This document shows, in pieces, positions 53,301 through 62,263 of a stretch of DNA of 64,000 nt. Source of the DNA: Pseudomonas tensinigenes. Its GTDB lineage: Bacteria > Pseudomonadota > Gammaproteobacteria > Pseudomonadales > Pseudomonadaceae. The stretch is taken from positions 5,563,501-5,627,500 of the forward strand of contig NZ_CP077089.1 in the NCBI RefSeq assembly GCF_014268445.2, read 5' to 3'. The notes under the pieces were generated by a model that worked only from the letters and a program-made list of their open reading frames with translations, was not told where the DNA came from and did not search any database. The translations under genes were made by a program, and so were the position numbers. The number at the start of each line of letters is the position of its first letter. The first letter of the stretch is position 1.

Positions 53301-53478
53301 GCGCGGCAGTACAGGCAGCATTGTTCGAACGCCGGTGAACCTGACGCAGGACGGCCAGGCTTATATCTGGCTTCAGTCAATGCCGCGCATCAGTGGCGTA
53401 TTGTTTCCAGATATCGCAGCGTTATCTCAGCGCCTGATAGAAATAGGCCTGAAACTGCAAAGTCGCTTACCCACCTGA
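50374..53478 (+). CDS. Large toxin B, paralog of toxin A
   Basis: 1034 residues. The ATG at 50374 has GGAGA close upstream; another ATG lies 12 bases earlier. It is collinear with toxin A throughout: identical LPNAADKASL opening, RFRATDQDNADLL, STWGHSDHRMINHSN, the hydrophobic KVF/RVFGPMA region, the GGGQCVG module and a C-terminal VVGETLDR domain. The same two histidines are replaced (GETL at 739-742, and IDAQNTN near 873), so the loss predates the duplication. The linkers (about 450-520) have diverged most. The function of the pair is unknown; toxin-like by family only. Confidence 0.7.
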   Translation: MNTPERRLLPNAADKASLRAIATSLVQACPSLLEAAREIALQLLIDKGLPGLDPDRVYFHRFRAAQSSNLTFTGWEHLLEKPYESLTLTQLVIQRFRATDQDNADLLGLYCGFYADGPQADNFNQDNEIRLLGSDVLQAFWNIDFSSRYTRQLTTYWQTSSHHFRTLAKCNFLSLAVQALQQGHLDGTDFQRVIDSVIGSVTWPVTLQMLQASHPVGAHVRALDLDGHVATHALRFVEDSGRQTLYLPGEVQPFRLMEDQADLHWWMLEQMNTEDKRKIFMNRFSLADRNRMGEKLNDLMTRLVSTWGHSDHRMINHSNVTISGDAFTWLSDSTRNAMFAEADMALTSNSDLRKKLWMGYLSAGLRVFGPMATVGWPLALPVIGAGIANMGLNIDLAVNGRTAVERKAGTLGAVLNGIEVLFNVPFLIGTGAHLEVGPQVEFAEAEEMAGLIEFTSGNDPFLPPLDQAPLLTTDEETDEMANDIPIETSPRPTLHGPLAPQIPARYQCNELLDRFSVETKSGKFQGIYRLGNAQPYAIEIEGNAYYVRYFDASGDSGNWAIVDPEHPNQFAYSLPVRFSATGKWERTPALRLRGGGQCVGTPCASEIELTSQVISSTPSPGLPLVEPVPSTARPLRLVTTLGDIGELDAAKLKKWAMNLPQDSADMANIVPDHPSDEEQFTLFFSQKRTRLLNEAKEHYSELDWTNLPARPVIPEVSHSMSTDELIDRVFEKTMGLVVGETLDRITSMRFMISNMPAFARHITTLYVGDLLSDFAQMDLNGFYTSGQMSEDLRIYLGSLGTDPDETFNILELVKTAQANDVRVQGLGCAAISKMKVPLTSIEEQMMNAQQMNRIMWGDALLNRPGKWVALIDAQNTNNFRNLPGISELRGGIGLRIEESLPSEVPGVSIDPGVKVARGPFDNGASTRNSFDYLYADLRLQIDAPPVIWTEQAQARLLHRNGMYLVEKSQNGYTLVRRGSTGSIVRTPVNLTQDGQAYIWLQSMPRISGVLFPDIAALSQRLIEIGLKLQSRLPT

Positions 53479-53499
53479 AAGGATTCGCGCGGCGATTGA

Positions 53500-53536
53500 A
53501 ACGAAAAACCCCTGGCCTGGGCCAGGGGTTTTCGTT
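53500..53536. terminator. Rho-independent terminator, probably the original guaA terminator
   Basis: AACGAAAAACCCCTGGC (53500-53516) and GCCAGGGGTTTTCGTT (53521-53536) form a long stem with a 4-base loop and T/A tracts on both sides. It lies between toxin B and the displaced guaA fragment. It can serve toxin B on the plus strand and was probably the guaA terminator before the island entered. Confidence 0.85.
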
Positions 53537-53567
53537 CACTCAATACCAGCTTCGACGCGCGGCAGGA

Positions 53568-53810
53568 TCACTCCCACTCAATCGTCGCCGGCGGCTTGCT
53601 CGATACGTCGTAAGTGACGCGGGAGATGCCTTCGATTTCATTGATGATGCGGCCGGAGACGGTTTCCAGCAGTTCGTAAGGCAGGTGAGCCCAACGTGCG
53701 GTCATGAAGTCGATGGTTTCCACGGCACGCAGGGCAACGACCCAAGCGTAACGACGGCCGTCGCCAACAACGCCAACCGATTTCACTGGCTGGAATACTA
53801 CGAAAACTTG
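53568..53810 (-). pseudogene. Displaced guaA 3' fragment
   Basis: It encodes the last 80 or so residues of GMP synthase (from about [17 protein letters not shown] to [14 protein letters not shown]), identical in protein sequence to guaA apart from the upstream edge. It has no start, and the upstream sequence diverges beyond 53795. It lies next to what looks like the original guaA terminator, so this is the chromosomal end that the island pushed aside (attL). Confidence 0.88.
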
Positions 53811-54052
53811 ACTGAATCTGTGGGAATTTCGTCGCCCTTGAAGGCACACTTGACCAATAACGTCACCACTCGCCTGGGCTATAGACAAGCGCCTTGTCGC
53901 TCATCCCCGTTTTTTTCTGGTGAAGCAGCTTGTTACCGTTGAGAGAAACAACAACCTGACAAAAAGCGAAAACCTTACGTAAAATGCCGCCGTGGCTATG
54001 GAACACCTTCCTTCTAATCCCTATGAAACTAGGGGTTCCGCTCTCCACACCG

Positions 54053-54075
54053 CGCCTGCTTCTAGCAGGCGTTTT
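54053..54075 (+). terminator. Hairpin with T run in the leader of the TerD-like gene
   Basis: CGCCTGC (54053-54059) pairs with GCAGGCG (54065-54071) around TTCTA, followed by TTTTC. It lies 65 bases before the TerD-like gene. It could be an attenuator in the leader, or the terminator of a lost upstream gene. Confidence 0.55.
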
Positions 54076-54139
54076 CATATCAGCTGTAGACACGATGCTG
54101 CAGCTCGCTCACGACGACGACCCAAGGAGAAAATCAAGC

Positions 54140-56212
54140 ATGAATCAGGAGCTGTTCCTGCGTCGCCGTAGCAAAGTTCACGTCCCTATGGGCACTGGCG
54201 GTGCCACGCGTGCTCAGGTCGCATCGGCTGTCCGTGAAGTCGCCGCGTTCCGATGCGTACTTTCAGAGCCTCTGATTGAGCAAATCGGCATGTTGTCAGC
54301 GACAGAACTCAAGTACTGGCTGCGTAGCATTGTCGGAGTGCTTCGGCGCAGGAATGGCGCTCATGTGCACCACCGGCCGTTTTATCCTGACTTTCCAGAA
54401 CAGGTTCTGACGGCCACAGAGGGGGAGTTGTACCTAAACGCCGTCATGCATTACCTCACGCTTCGACGTTTACCAAAGACTGAAGAATCTCGACCTCCAC
54501 TGCTTGAGGGCAACCTCATACCCTGGGTTATCGAACCGGGGAGCATCCATCAGTTCGAGTCACTGCTCGAACCGCTGTTGTCATCGCGCACCTCGCTCTC
54601 CGAGGAGGAAACCGCTGATGTCCTCTGGTTTGTCCGAGAGTACAAACGCGATGTGTTCCGTTTGCTGCCTGAGGACATCCCTTTCCGAGAGATCCGTGCA
54701 CAGTTGGGCGGCGCACTTATCCTGCATGCAGCCGACGATGCACGGGTGGACGCATTCCTGGAGCGCAACGTCGAAACGGCGACGGATGTGCTACGACTCG
54801 CGGTCGCCCTGAGTGGCGGAGACGTATCGCTGACGACAGCGTCGACACGTTTCAAAACGATGAAGCGCTCGATGCGCCGCCTGTTGTTGCGCCTGCTCGA
54901 CTCAATACCCATCGCTACAGAAGATGTGATGCGCCATGCCGAACGCTGGAAACGTCTCGCTGAAGTACTGCATCCAGGCGACTACGCCGATAAGTACCCA
55001 CGAGCACTAGCCGCCATCACGGCAGCGCGCCGCAACGAAGCGCCAGCCACTTTTGGTTCACGTGTCGAAACACTGCTGGCCCAGCGCGACATCGCCGCGC
55101 TTACGCCCATACTACAGAGCCGTCCTGGTGAGTTCGCACGACGGCTGGACGTAGCGCTACGGCGCACGACGGGACCGGAGTCGGTTCTCAAGGCGTTCGA
55201 GGCGGTGGCGACACAAGTGTCCTCACCGGTCCTGCTGCAATTGCTGGCCCAGGTACGCGCTCCGCGCCCCCTACCGCTACGGGCATTCACGCCGAAAGGC
55301 TCATTCGCCAAAGTCTATGGCATCAAGGATCGCCGCGAACCCATCACTCCCGAGGTGTTGGCTCGCGCAGCCCAAATCTGCGAACACGCTCTCCTAGTGC
55401 GTTTTGCGTCGCTGTCGCCACTTGGCCGCTGTTTCATCGATCCCGCGTTAAGCGAATACAAGGTGCCGCTGGCGCAGCGTGCCTCATCGAAGTCGCTACG
55501 TACGCTGGTGCGGGGCAGTCGCTTGCCTATGCCTGATACACGTTTCATTCGCCTGTTTCTGTGGTGGAAGAATGGCAGCCAACGCACGGACATCGACTTG
55601 TCCGCCGCTTTTTTCGACGCCAACTTCGTCTTCAAACAAACAGTCGCGTACTACAACCTGAAGGATTTCGGCGGTTGCCACAGCGGCGACATCACCGACG
55701 CGCCCGACGGAGCTTCGGAGTTTATCGACCTCGATATTGATGTCCTGATCGAACAGGGTATTCGCTACGTAGTCACGTCCATCAACTCATACACCGAGCA
55801 ACCGTACTGCGATCTTCCAGAATGCTTCGCGGGCTGGATGGCCCGCGCCGACACGATGTCGGGTGAAGTATTCGAACCGCGATCGGTGTTCGACCGGATC
55901 GATATCGCATCCGACACCGTAATTTGCCTGCCTTTCGTGATGGACTTGCAGGAACGACGCATGATTTGGGCCGACCTGGGGCTTACTTCATCGCCGCGCT
56001 GGAACAACGTCGGGAACAACCTCAGTGGGGTATCGCTGATGCTGCAGGCCTTAGTGCACACACCACGTCCGGATCTGGAAACCCTGTTCGACTTGCATGT
56101 TCGAGCACGGGGGGAACGAGTGATCTCACCGCAACAGGCAGAGGCGGTGTTTGCACCTGATCAAGGGATAACGCCGTTCGATACGGATTTGATTCGATCG
56201 CGGTTTCTCTGA
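54140..56212 (+). CDS. TerD-like domain protein, MXAN_6230/SCO0854-like family
   Basis: 690 residues. The ATG at 54140 has AAGGAG about 10 bases upstream; the frame opens earlier at 53984. It starts FLRRRSKVHVPMGTGGATR as in MXAN_6230/SCO0854 proteins, has a helical middle part, and ends (about 490-640) in a TerD-type stress domain: TDIDLSAAFFDANF, HSGDITDAPDGASEFIDLD, DLPECFAGWM. TerD domains bind calcium and belong to tellurite and stress or phage-defence loci. The RING cysteines of the family's actinobacterial and myxobacterial members are not evident. It is the sole cargo of the guaA island, convergent with guaA. Codon use looks less GC-biased than its neighbours. Role unknown. Confidence 0.75.
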   Translation: MNQELFLRRRSKVHVPMGTGGATRAQVASAVREVAAFRCVLSEPLIEQIGMLSATELKYWLRSIVGVLRRRNGAHVHHRPFYPDFPEQVLTATEGELYLNAVMHYLTLRRLPKTEESRPPLLEGNLIPWVIEPGSIHQFESLLEPLLSSRTSLSEEETADVLWFVREYKRDVFRLLPEDIPFREIRAQLGGALILHAADDARVDAFLERNVETATDVLRLAVALSGGDVSLTTASTRFKTMKRSMRRLLLRLLDSIPIATEDVMRHAERWKRLAEVLHPGDYADKYPRALAAITAARRNEAPATFGSRVETLLAQRDIAALTPILQSRPGEFARRLDVALRRTTGPESVLKAFEAVATQVSSPVLLQLLAQVRAPRPLPLRAFTPKGSFAKVYGIKDRREPITPEVLARAAQICEHALLVRFASLSPLGRCFIDPALSEYKVPLAQRASSKSLRTLVRGSRLPMPDTRFIRLFLWWKNGSQRTDIDLSAAFFDANFVFKQTVAYYNLKDFGGCHSGDITDAPDGASEFIDLDIDVLIEQGIRYVVTSINSYTEQPYCDLPECFAGWMARADTMSGEVFEPRSVFDRIDIASDTVICLPFVMDLQERRMIWADLGLTSSPRWNNVGNNLSGVSLMLQALVHTPRPDLETLFDLHVRARGERVISPQQAEAVFAPDQGITPFDTDLIRSRFL

Positions 56213-56333
56213 TACGTATGCCAGCGTTTGCGATCGATTGAGAACTACGACCCTTGCTTCGGTGCTCCCACCAAAAAATGCCAGTCATCCTCACTGAGTG
56301 GCCGTTCGCTCCAGAGCACTATGAGAAACTCAA

Positions 56334-56369
56334 AAAAAATGCCTGATGCATAAGCACCAGGCATTTTTT
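56334..56369. terminator. Two-way terminator between the TerD-like gene and guaA
   Basis: AAAAAATGCCTG (56334-56345) and CAGGCATTTTTT (56358-56369) form a perfect 12-bp stem with A and T tracts, functional on either strand. It was probably brought in by the island and now ends the guaBA transcript. Confidence 0.88.
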
Positions 56370-56401
56370 GTTTCAGCCGATCGGCCCTGAGGCCGGAGGC
56401 A

Positions 56402-57979
56402 TCACTCCCACTCAATCGTCGCCGGCGGCTTGCTCGATACGTCGTAAGTGACGCGGGAGATGCCTTCGATTTCATTGATGATGCGGCCGGAGACGGTTTC
56501 CAGCAGTTCGTAAGGCAGGTGAGCCCAACGCGCGGTCATGAAGTCGATGGTTTCCACGGCACGCAGGGCAACCACCCAAGCGTAACGACGGCCGTCGCCA
56601 ACAACGCCAACCGATTTCACTGGCTGGAACACGACGAAGGCTTGGCTGACCTTGTGGTACCAGTCGGCTTTGCGCAGTTCTTCGATGAAGATGTGGTCGG
56701 CACGACGCAGCAGGTCGGCGTATTCCTTTTTCACTTCACCGAGGATACGCACGCCCAGGCCCGGGCCCGGGAACGGGTGACGGTAGACCATGTCGTACGG
56801 CAGGCCGAGTTCCAGGCCCAGACGACGGACTTCGTCCTTGAACAGTTCGCGCAGTGGCTCGACCAGTTTCAGGTTCATCTCTTCCGGCAGGCCGCCCACG
56901 TTGTGGTGCGACTTGATCACGTGAGCCTTGCCGCTTTTCGCGCCAGCCGACTCGATCACGTCCGGGTAGATGGTGCCCTGCGCGAGGTACTTGATGTTTT
57001 CCAGTTTGTTCGACTGGGCATCGAATACGTCGATGAAGGTACGACCGATGATCTTGCGCTTCTTCTCTGGGTCGGCTTCGCCGGCCAGGTTGTTGAGGAA
57101 CTGATCTTCAGCGTTGGCGCGAATGACTTTGACGCCCATGTTCTCGGCGAACATGGCCATCACTTGCTCGCCTTCGTGCAGACGCAGCAGGCCGTTGTCG
57201 ACGAAGACGCAGGTCAGTTGATCGCCAATGGCTTTGTGCAGCAGCGCGGCAACCACCGAGGAGTCAACGCCGCCGGACAGACCCAGCAGCACGTTGTCGG
57301 TGCCGACTTGTGCGCGGATGTTGGCAATGGCGTCTTCAGCGATCTTCGACGGCGTCCACAGGGCTTCACAGCCGCAGATGTCGAGAACGAAACGCGAGAG
57401 GATGCGACCGCCCTGTTTGGTGTGGGTCACTTCCGGGTGGAACTGCACGCCGTAGTAGCCACGGTCGTCGTTGAACATGCCGGCGATCGGGCAGCTTGGG
57501 GTGCTGGCGAGGATGTGGAAGTCTTCCGGCATCTTGGTGACCTTGTCACCATGGCTCATCCACACGTCGAGGCTGAACAGGCCGTCAGCGTCGATGTGGT
57601 CTTCGATGCCGTCGAGCAGGCGGCTCTTGCCAACCACGTCAACGCGGGCGTAACCGAACTCACGCAGTTCGGAACCTTCAACCTTGCCGCCCAGTTGCTC
57701 GGCCATGGTCTGCATGCCGTAGCAGATACCGAAGACCGGTACGCCCAGGTCGAACACTGCCTGTGGGCAGCGCGGGCTGTCGGCGACGTGCACGGACTCG
57801 GGGCCGCCGGCGAGGATGACGCCTTTAGGAGCGAATTCGCGGATCGCATCTTCGTCCATGTCGAACGGGTGCAGTTCGCAGTACACACCGATTTCGCGCA
57901 CGCGGCGGGCAATCAGTTGGGTGTATTGCGAGCCGAAGTCGAGGATCAGGATGCGGTGAGCGTGAATATCGAGGGCCAT
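56402..57979 (-). CDS. guaA: GMP synthase (glutamine-hydrolysing)
   Basis: 525 residues, last step of GMP synthesis: XMP to GMP with glutamine and ATP. An N-terminal class I amidotransferase domain (GICYGMQ with the catalytic Cys, GVQFHPEV), an ATP pyrophosphatase domain with the P-loop SGGVDSS, and the dimerisation domain ending [10 protein letters not shown]. The ATG at 57979 ([19 protein letters not shown]) is the usual start. It is the second gene of the guaBA operon. Its last 229 bases are duplicated at 53567, so the present 3' end probably came with the island. Confidence 0.96.
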   Translation of the reverse strand: MALDIHAHRILILDFGSQYTQLIARRVREIGVYCELHPFDMDEDAIREFAPKGVILAGGPESVHVADSPRCPQAVFDLGVPVFGICYGMQTMAEQLGGKVEGSELREFGYARVDVVGKSRLLDGIEDHIDADGLFSLDVWMSHGDKVTKMPEDFHILASTPSCPIAGMFNDDRGYYGVQFHPEVTHTKQGGRILSRFVLDICGCEALWTPSKIAEDAIANIRAQVGTDNVLLGLSGGVDSSVVAALLHKAIGDQLTCVFVDNGLLRLHEGEQVMAMFAENMGVKVIRANAEDQFLNNLAGEADPEKKRKIIGRTFIDVFDAQSNKLENIKYLAQGTIYPDVIESAGAKSGKAHVIKSHHNVGGLPEEMNLKLVEPLRELFKDEVRRLGLELGLPYDMVYRHPFPGPGLGVRILGEVKKEYADLLRRADHIFIEELRKADWYHKVSQAFVVFQPVKSVGVVGDGRRYAWVVALRAVETIDFMTARWAHLPYELLETVSGRIINEIEGISRVTYDVSSKPPATIEWE

Positions 57980-58041
57980 GGTAGAGCTCTGAAAAGCAGT
58001 TGCAAGCTTCAAGCTGCAAGCTGCAAGTTATCGGAAGCTGC

Positions 58042-58068
58042 GCGGTAGCTGCATGAATGCAGTACCGC
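58042..58068. repeat. Intercistronic hairpin between guaB and guaA
   Basis: GCGGTA-G-CTGCAT and ATGCAG-TACCGC pair perfectly apart from one bulged base, with a 2-base loop. It sits in a stretch of GCTTGCAGCTT-like words between guaB and guaA and may tune guaA expression or mRNA stability. Confidence 0.6.
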
Positions 58069-58104
58069 TTGCAGCTTATAGCTTGTGGCTTATAGCTGTC
58101 GGCG

Positions 58105-59652
<1,548 letters not shown>

Positions 59653-59691
59653 TTAATATCAATGTTGCTGATGTACGGGAAATCCCCGGCC

Positions 59692-60240
59692 TTACAGCTC
59701 CACCTTGACCCAAGAGACAGGTTGATCGAGCCAATCGGCGAACTCATCGATAAAGCTCTGCTTGAAGCCCGCCTCCAGCCAGTTGTTGAAGATGAAACCG
59801 AGGTTGGAAAACGCGCACTCCTGCAAATACAGAAAGCCGTTGATATCGTCTTCATGCCCGCATTCGGGGCAGGTGAAGTTGTCGGTGCGACCCGGAAACC
59901 ACTCTTCGAGGCTTTCGAACAGTGCTTCGCCAACTTCACGACGGCACTCGGCGCAACCGGCCTCTTCGAGGAAGCCTTTGGCCGGGGTATAGATACAACG
60001 CTTGGTGACGATCTCCAGCCCGTTGATCGGCTCCCCGAAAGGCAGCGCTTGTGGATGCAGGACCACGGCACGCGCGCCGTCGGCAATCGCGTAAGCCATG
60101 CGGTTGCCGGTGCGGCCACAAGTGCTCAGCTCTTCCTTGATGATGTTCTTGCGCACCAGCCAGCGCACGATCGCCCGGGCCCGGGGTTCGTGGACCGGCA
60201 GGGTGGAGATTTTCGGGACGATGATGCTTTGCGAATTCAT
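59692..60240 (-). CDS. Zinc-ribbon protein of unknown function
   Basis: A 182-residue protein conserved in Pseudomonas, often carried in databases under the misleading label 'sugar ABC transporter ATPase'; it has no Walker motifs. Two Cys pairs (GCAECRRE at about 95-100 and FTCPECGHED at about 122-130) suggest a zinc ribbon. The N-terminus (ARAIVRWLVRKNIIKEELS) is helical and could be a winged-helix-like part. A role in nucleic acid or protein binding is possible. The ATG at 60240 has AGGAC 7 bases upstream. Confidence 0.72.
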   Translation of the reverse strand: MNSQSIIVPKISTLPVHEPRARAIVRWLVRKNIIKEELSTCGRTGNRMAYAIADGARAVVLHPQALPFGEPINGLEIVTKRCIYTPAKGFLEEAGCAECRREVGEALFESLEEWFPGRTDNFTCPECGHEDDINGFLYLQECAFSNLGFIFNNWLEAGFKQSFIDEFADWLDQPVSWVKVEL

Positions 60241-60270
60241 GGAGAGTCCTGCGGTGTGGCTGCTGACGCC

Positions 60271-60334
60271 TTCGCGAGCAGGCTCGCTCCCACAATGGAA
60301 TGCAGTTCCCTGTGGGAGCGAGCCTGCTCGCGAA
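60271..60334. repeat. REP pair (TGTGGGAGCGAGCCTGCTCG family)
   Basis: Inverted arms at 60271-60294 and 60311-60334, 24 bases each, separated by 16 bases. Same family as 27751-27840. It lies between the TauE permease stop and the zinc-ribbon gene start. Confidence 0.88.
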
Positions 60335-60376
60335 GAGGCCTTAAAGGCCGGCAGCTTAATCCCTGACGAAATCCGG

Positions 60377-61144
60377 TCAAGTGCTGAGGTAGCGCCCGAT
60401 CAACGCCAGCCCGCTCGCCAGCACCAGCCATGTCACCAAACGCACAAACGCCTCACGCGACAAGCGCAGGGTCAACCGCCGCCCGATCCACAACCCCAAC
60501 GCCATGGCCGGTAACAAACACAGCGCCAGTATCAACAAGGGTAGCTCGGCATACACACCGGCGATGGCGAACAGGCTCAAACGCACCACCGTGCTGCAAC
60601 TGATCAGCGCACTTTGCGTGGCCCGGGCCGCGTCTTTGGGCAAGCGGCTGTTGAGATAGATCGCATAGAGAAAGCCGCCACTGCCAAACAGCGCGCCGAA
60701 CAATCCGCCCACCGTCCCCATCGGCACTGCCCACCCCGCAGACAATTGCGTCGGCCGCGCTTTCACCCACAGGCTGTAAACCGCGTAAGCGCTGATAAAC
60801 AGCCCCATCAACAACAGCAACAGATCGGATTTGAGGTTGAGCAAGAAAATCACCCCCAATGTGCAACCCGCCGCCATGCACGGCAGCAGCCGTAACAATT
60901 CCGGTTTGGCCACATCCCGCCGCGACGGCAGCAGGTTGCCGAACGCCGCGACAAAGTCCAGTAGTACCAGCAGAGGCACGATTTTCGACAGCGGCATGAA
61001 TAGAATCAGAATCGGCCCCGCCACCAGCGCCGTGCCGAATCCGGCGATACCGAACACGATGTAAGCCAGGGCGATGCCCAGCCCGATCACCGCCCAACCG
61101 CCGGGGCCCCACGCCCACTCACTCAACAACCCCGCCACGCTCAT
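60377..61144 (-). CDS. Sulfite exporter TauE/SafE family permease
   Basis: A 255-residue inner membrane protein with about eight helices, two repeats of four as in TauE/SafE (IAGFGTALVAGPILILFMP near the start, GGLFGALFGSGGFLYAIYLN in the middle). The family exports sulfite or organosulfur anions; the substrate here is unknown. The ATG at 61144 has GGAAG 8 bases upstream. It is divergent from a LysR regulator with a shared operator-like palindrome. Confidence 0.83.
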   Translation of the reverse strand: MSVAGLLSEWAWGPGGWAVIGLGIALAYIVFGIAGFGTALVAGPILILFMPLSKIVPLLVLLDFVAAFGNLLPSRRDVAKPELLRLLPCMAAGCTLGVIFLLNLKSDLLLLLMGLFISAYAVYSLWVKARPTQLSAGWAVPMGTVGGLFGALFGSGGFLYAIYLNSRLPKDAARATQSALISCSTVVRLSLFAIAGVYAELPLLILALCLLPAMALGLWIGRRLTLRLSREAFVRLVTWLVLASGLALIGRYLST

Positions 61145-61195
61145 CGATGCGCTTCCTTAATAAGCCTGTGATGACTTTAGCCAGCGCCGAGGGTT

Positions 61196-61218
61196 GCGAC
61201 TAATATCTTAAAAGTCGC
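61196..61218. promoter_or_regulatory. LysR-type binding site
   Basis: GCGACT (61196-61201) and AGTCGC (61213-61218) are inverted around an AT-rich 11-base spacer, matching the T-N11-A pattern of LysR sites. It lies between the divergent permease and regulator genes, 27 bases before the regulator ATG. Confidence 0.65.
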
Positions 61219-61244
61219 TTACCCATCTCAAAAAGGCATGTCTG

Positions 61245-62132
61245 ATGCTTTCAACCCGTCAACTGCGTTACTTCGTCGAAATCGCTGAGTGCGGCAGCTT
61301 CAGTTCGGCAGCCGAACGGTTGTTTATTGCGCAATCGGCGCTGAGCCGGCAGATCAAGGACATGGAGACGCGGCTGCAAACCCCACTGTTCGAACGAACC
61401 GCGCGCCAGCCTCGCCTGACAGCGGCAGGCGAGGCGTTTTTGCCGCGCGCCAGAAATCTGCTCAATGAGTTGAGCAAGGCCAGTGCCATGGCCACTGAAG
61501 TCGGTAACGGTCAGCTCGGCACGTTGCGCCTCAGCCATTCCAGCACCGTGTCGATCAGCGGTCGTTTGCTCAGCGACATCGACGCTTATCTGCAGCAGCA
61601 ACCTGGCGTGTCGCTGGATATCGGCAAACTGTCTTCGGAAGCGCAACTCGAAGAACTCGCCGAAGGACGCCTTGATGTCGGCCTGCTGCGCCTGCCAGTG
61701 TTGCGCCAGCGTGAAGGGATTCAGATTGTGCCGCTGTTCACTGAGCGATTGCTGCTGGCGGTACCGATGGATCATCGATTGGCCGCGGCTGAGCGTGTCG
61801 ATCTGGCCCAACTGAAGGACGAAGCGTTCATCTCGATTCCGCATCCGCATCGCGGTGGCTTGAGTTATCTGTGTGCCGATCTGTGCATGCGTCAGGGTTT
61901 CTTCCCGAAAGCGGCGCGGGTGATGTCGCGCAAAACCACGCAATTGCAGCTGATTCAGGCCGGTTTCGGCATCGCCCTGCTGCCGGAATCGATGCAGGAC
62001 ATCGCCCCGAGCGGCGTACGATTTCTGCCGCTGACCGATCCCGATTGCCACACCACCGTCGCCCTCGCCTATCGACAGAATCCCACACCCCTGATTCACC
62101 ACTTCATCGAAACCTTCAACCCCCCCTTGTAG
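61245..62132 (+). CDS. LysR-family transcriptional regulator
   Basis: 295 residues. An N-terminal winged helix (LRYFVEIAECGSFSSAAERL, then LSRQIKDMETRL) and a periplasmic-binding-like effector domain from about 90 on. It probably controls the divergent TauE-type permease through the palindrome between them. The stop codon TAG lies inside the arm of a REP repeat (TTGTAGGAGTG), so the present C-terminus was set by that repeat. Confidence 0.87.
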   Translation: MLSTRQLRYFVEIAECGSFSSAAERLFIAQSALSRQIKDMETRLQTPLFERTARQPRLTAAGEAFLPRARNLLNELSKASAMATEVGNGQLGTLRLSHSSTVSISGRLLSDIDAYLQQQPGVSLDIGKLSSEAQLEELAEGRLDVGLLRLPVLRQREGIQIVPLFTERLLLAVPMDHRLAAAERVDLAQLKDEAFISIPHPHRGGLSYLCADLCMRQGFFPKAARVMSRKTTQLQLIQAGFGIALLPESMQDIAPSGVRFLPLTDPDCHTTVALAYRQNPTPLIHHFIETFNPPL

Positions 62133-62217
62133 GAGTGAGCCTGCTCGCGATAGCGGTTGAGCATTCAACCTATCCTGCGACTGACACACCGCTATCGCGA
62201 GCAGGCTCACTCCTACA
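62128..62217. repeat. REP pair (TGTAGGAGTGAGCCTGCTCG family)
   Basis: 29-base inverted arms at 62128-62156 and 62189-62217. The left arm overlaps the last codon and stop of the LysR gene. Same family as 25052-25141. Confidence 0.9.
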
Positions 62218-62263
62218 GGGGACTTGTGGTGATTCAACGGCAAATGCCTTTAAACTGCGCCCC

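Larger units (their letters stand above)
53567..56629. mobile_element. Remnant island at the 3' end of guaA
   Basis: The last 229 bases of guaA occur twice as direct repeats, 53567-53795 and 56401-56629, with two silent differences in between-copy comparison. Between them lie one TerD-like gene and its leader. This is the pattern left when an element integrates in the 3' end of guaA and restores the gene with its own copy. GMP synthase is a known island target. No integrase, transposase or relaxase is present, so the element is decayed or was mobilised in trans. Confidence 0.75.

Noticed and set aside
53568..53888. 106-residue minus-strand frame considered as a gene
   Set aside because: Its C-terminal 80 residues are the end of guaA and the rest is unrelated junction sequence; it is a displaced fragment.
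54010..54080. Sequence before the TerD-like gene (AGGGGTTCCG...CTCCACACCG) considered as a tRNA or tmRNA end
   Set aside because: It has a TTC-like word but no acceptor stem or cloverleaf could be built; only the terminator-like hairpin holds.
61871..62263. N-terminal extension of XseA through the REP and LysR gene
   Set aside because: It overlaps another gene in a different frame and a repeat; XseA proteins begin at the IKDPFARLGL position.
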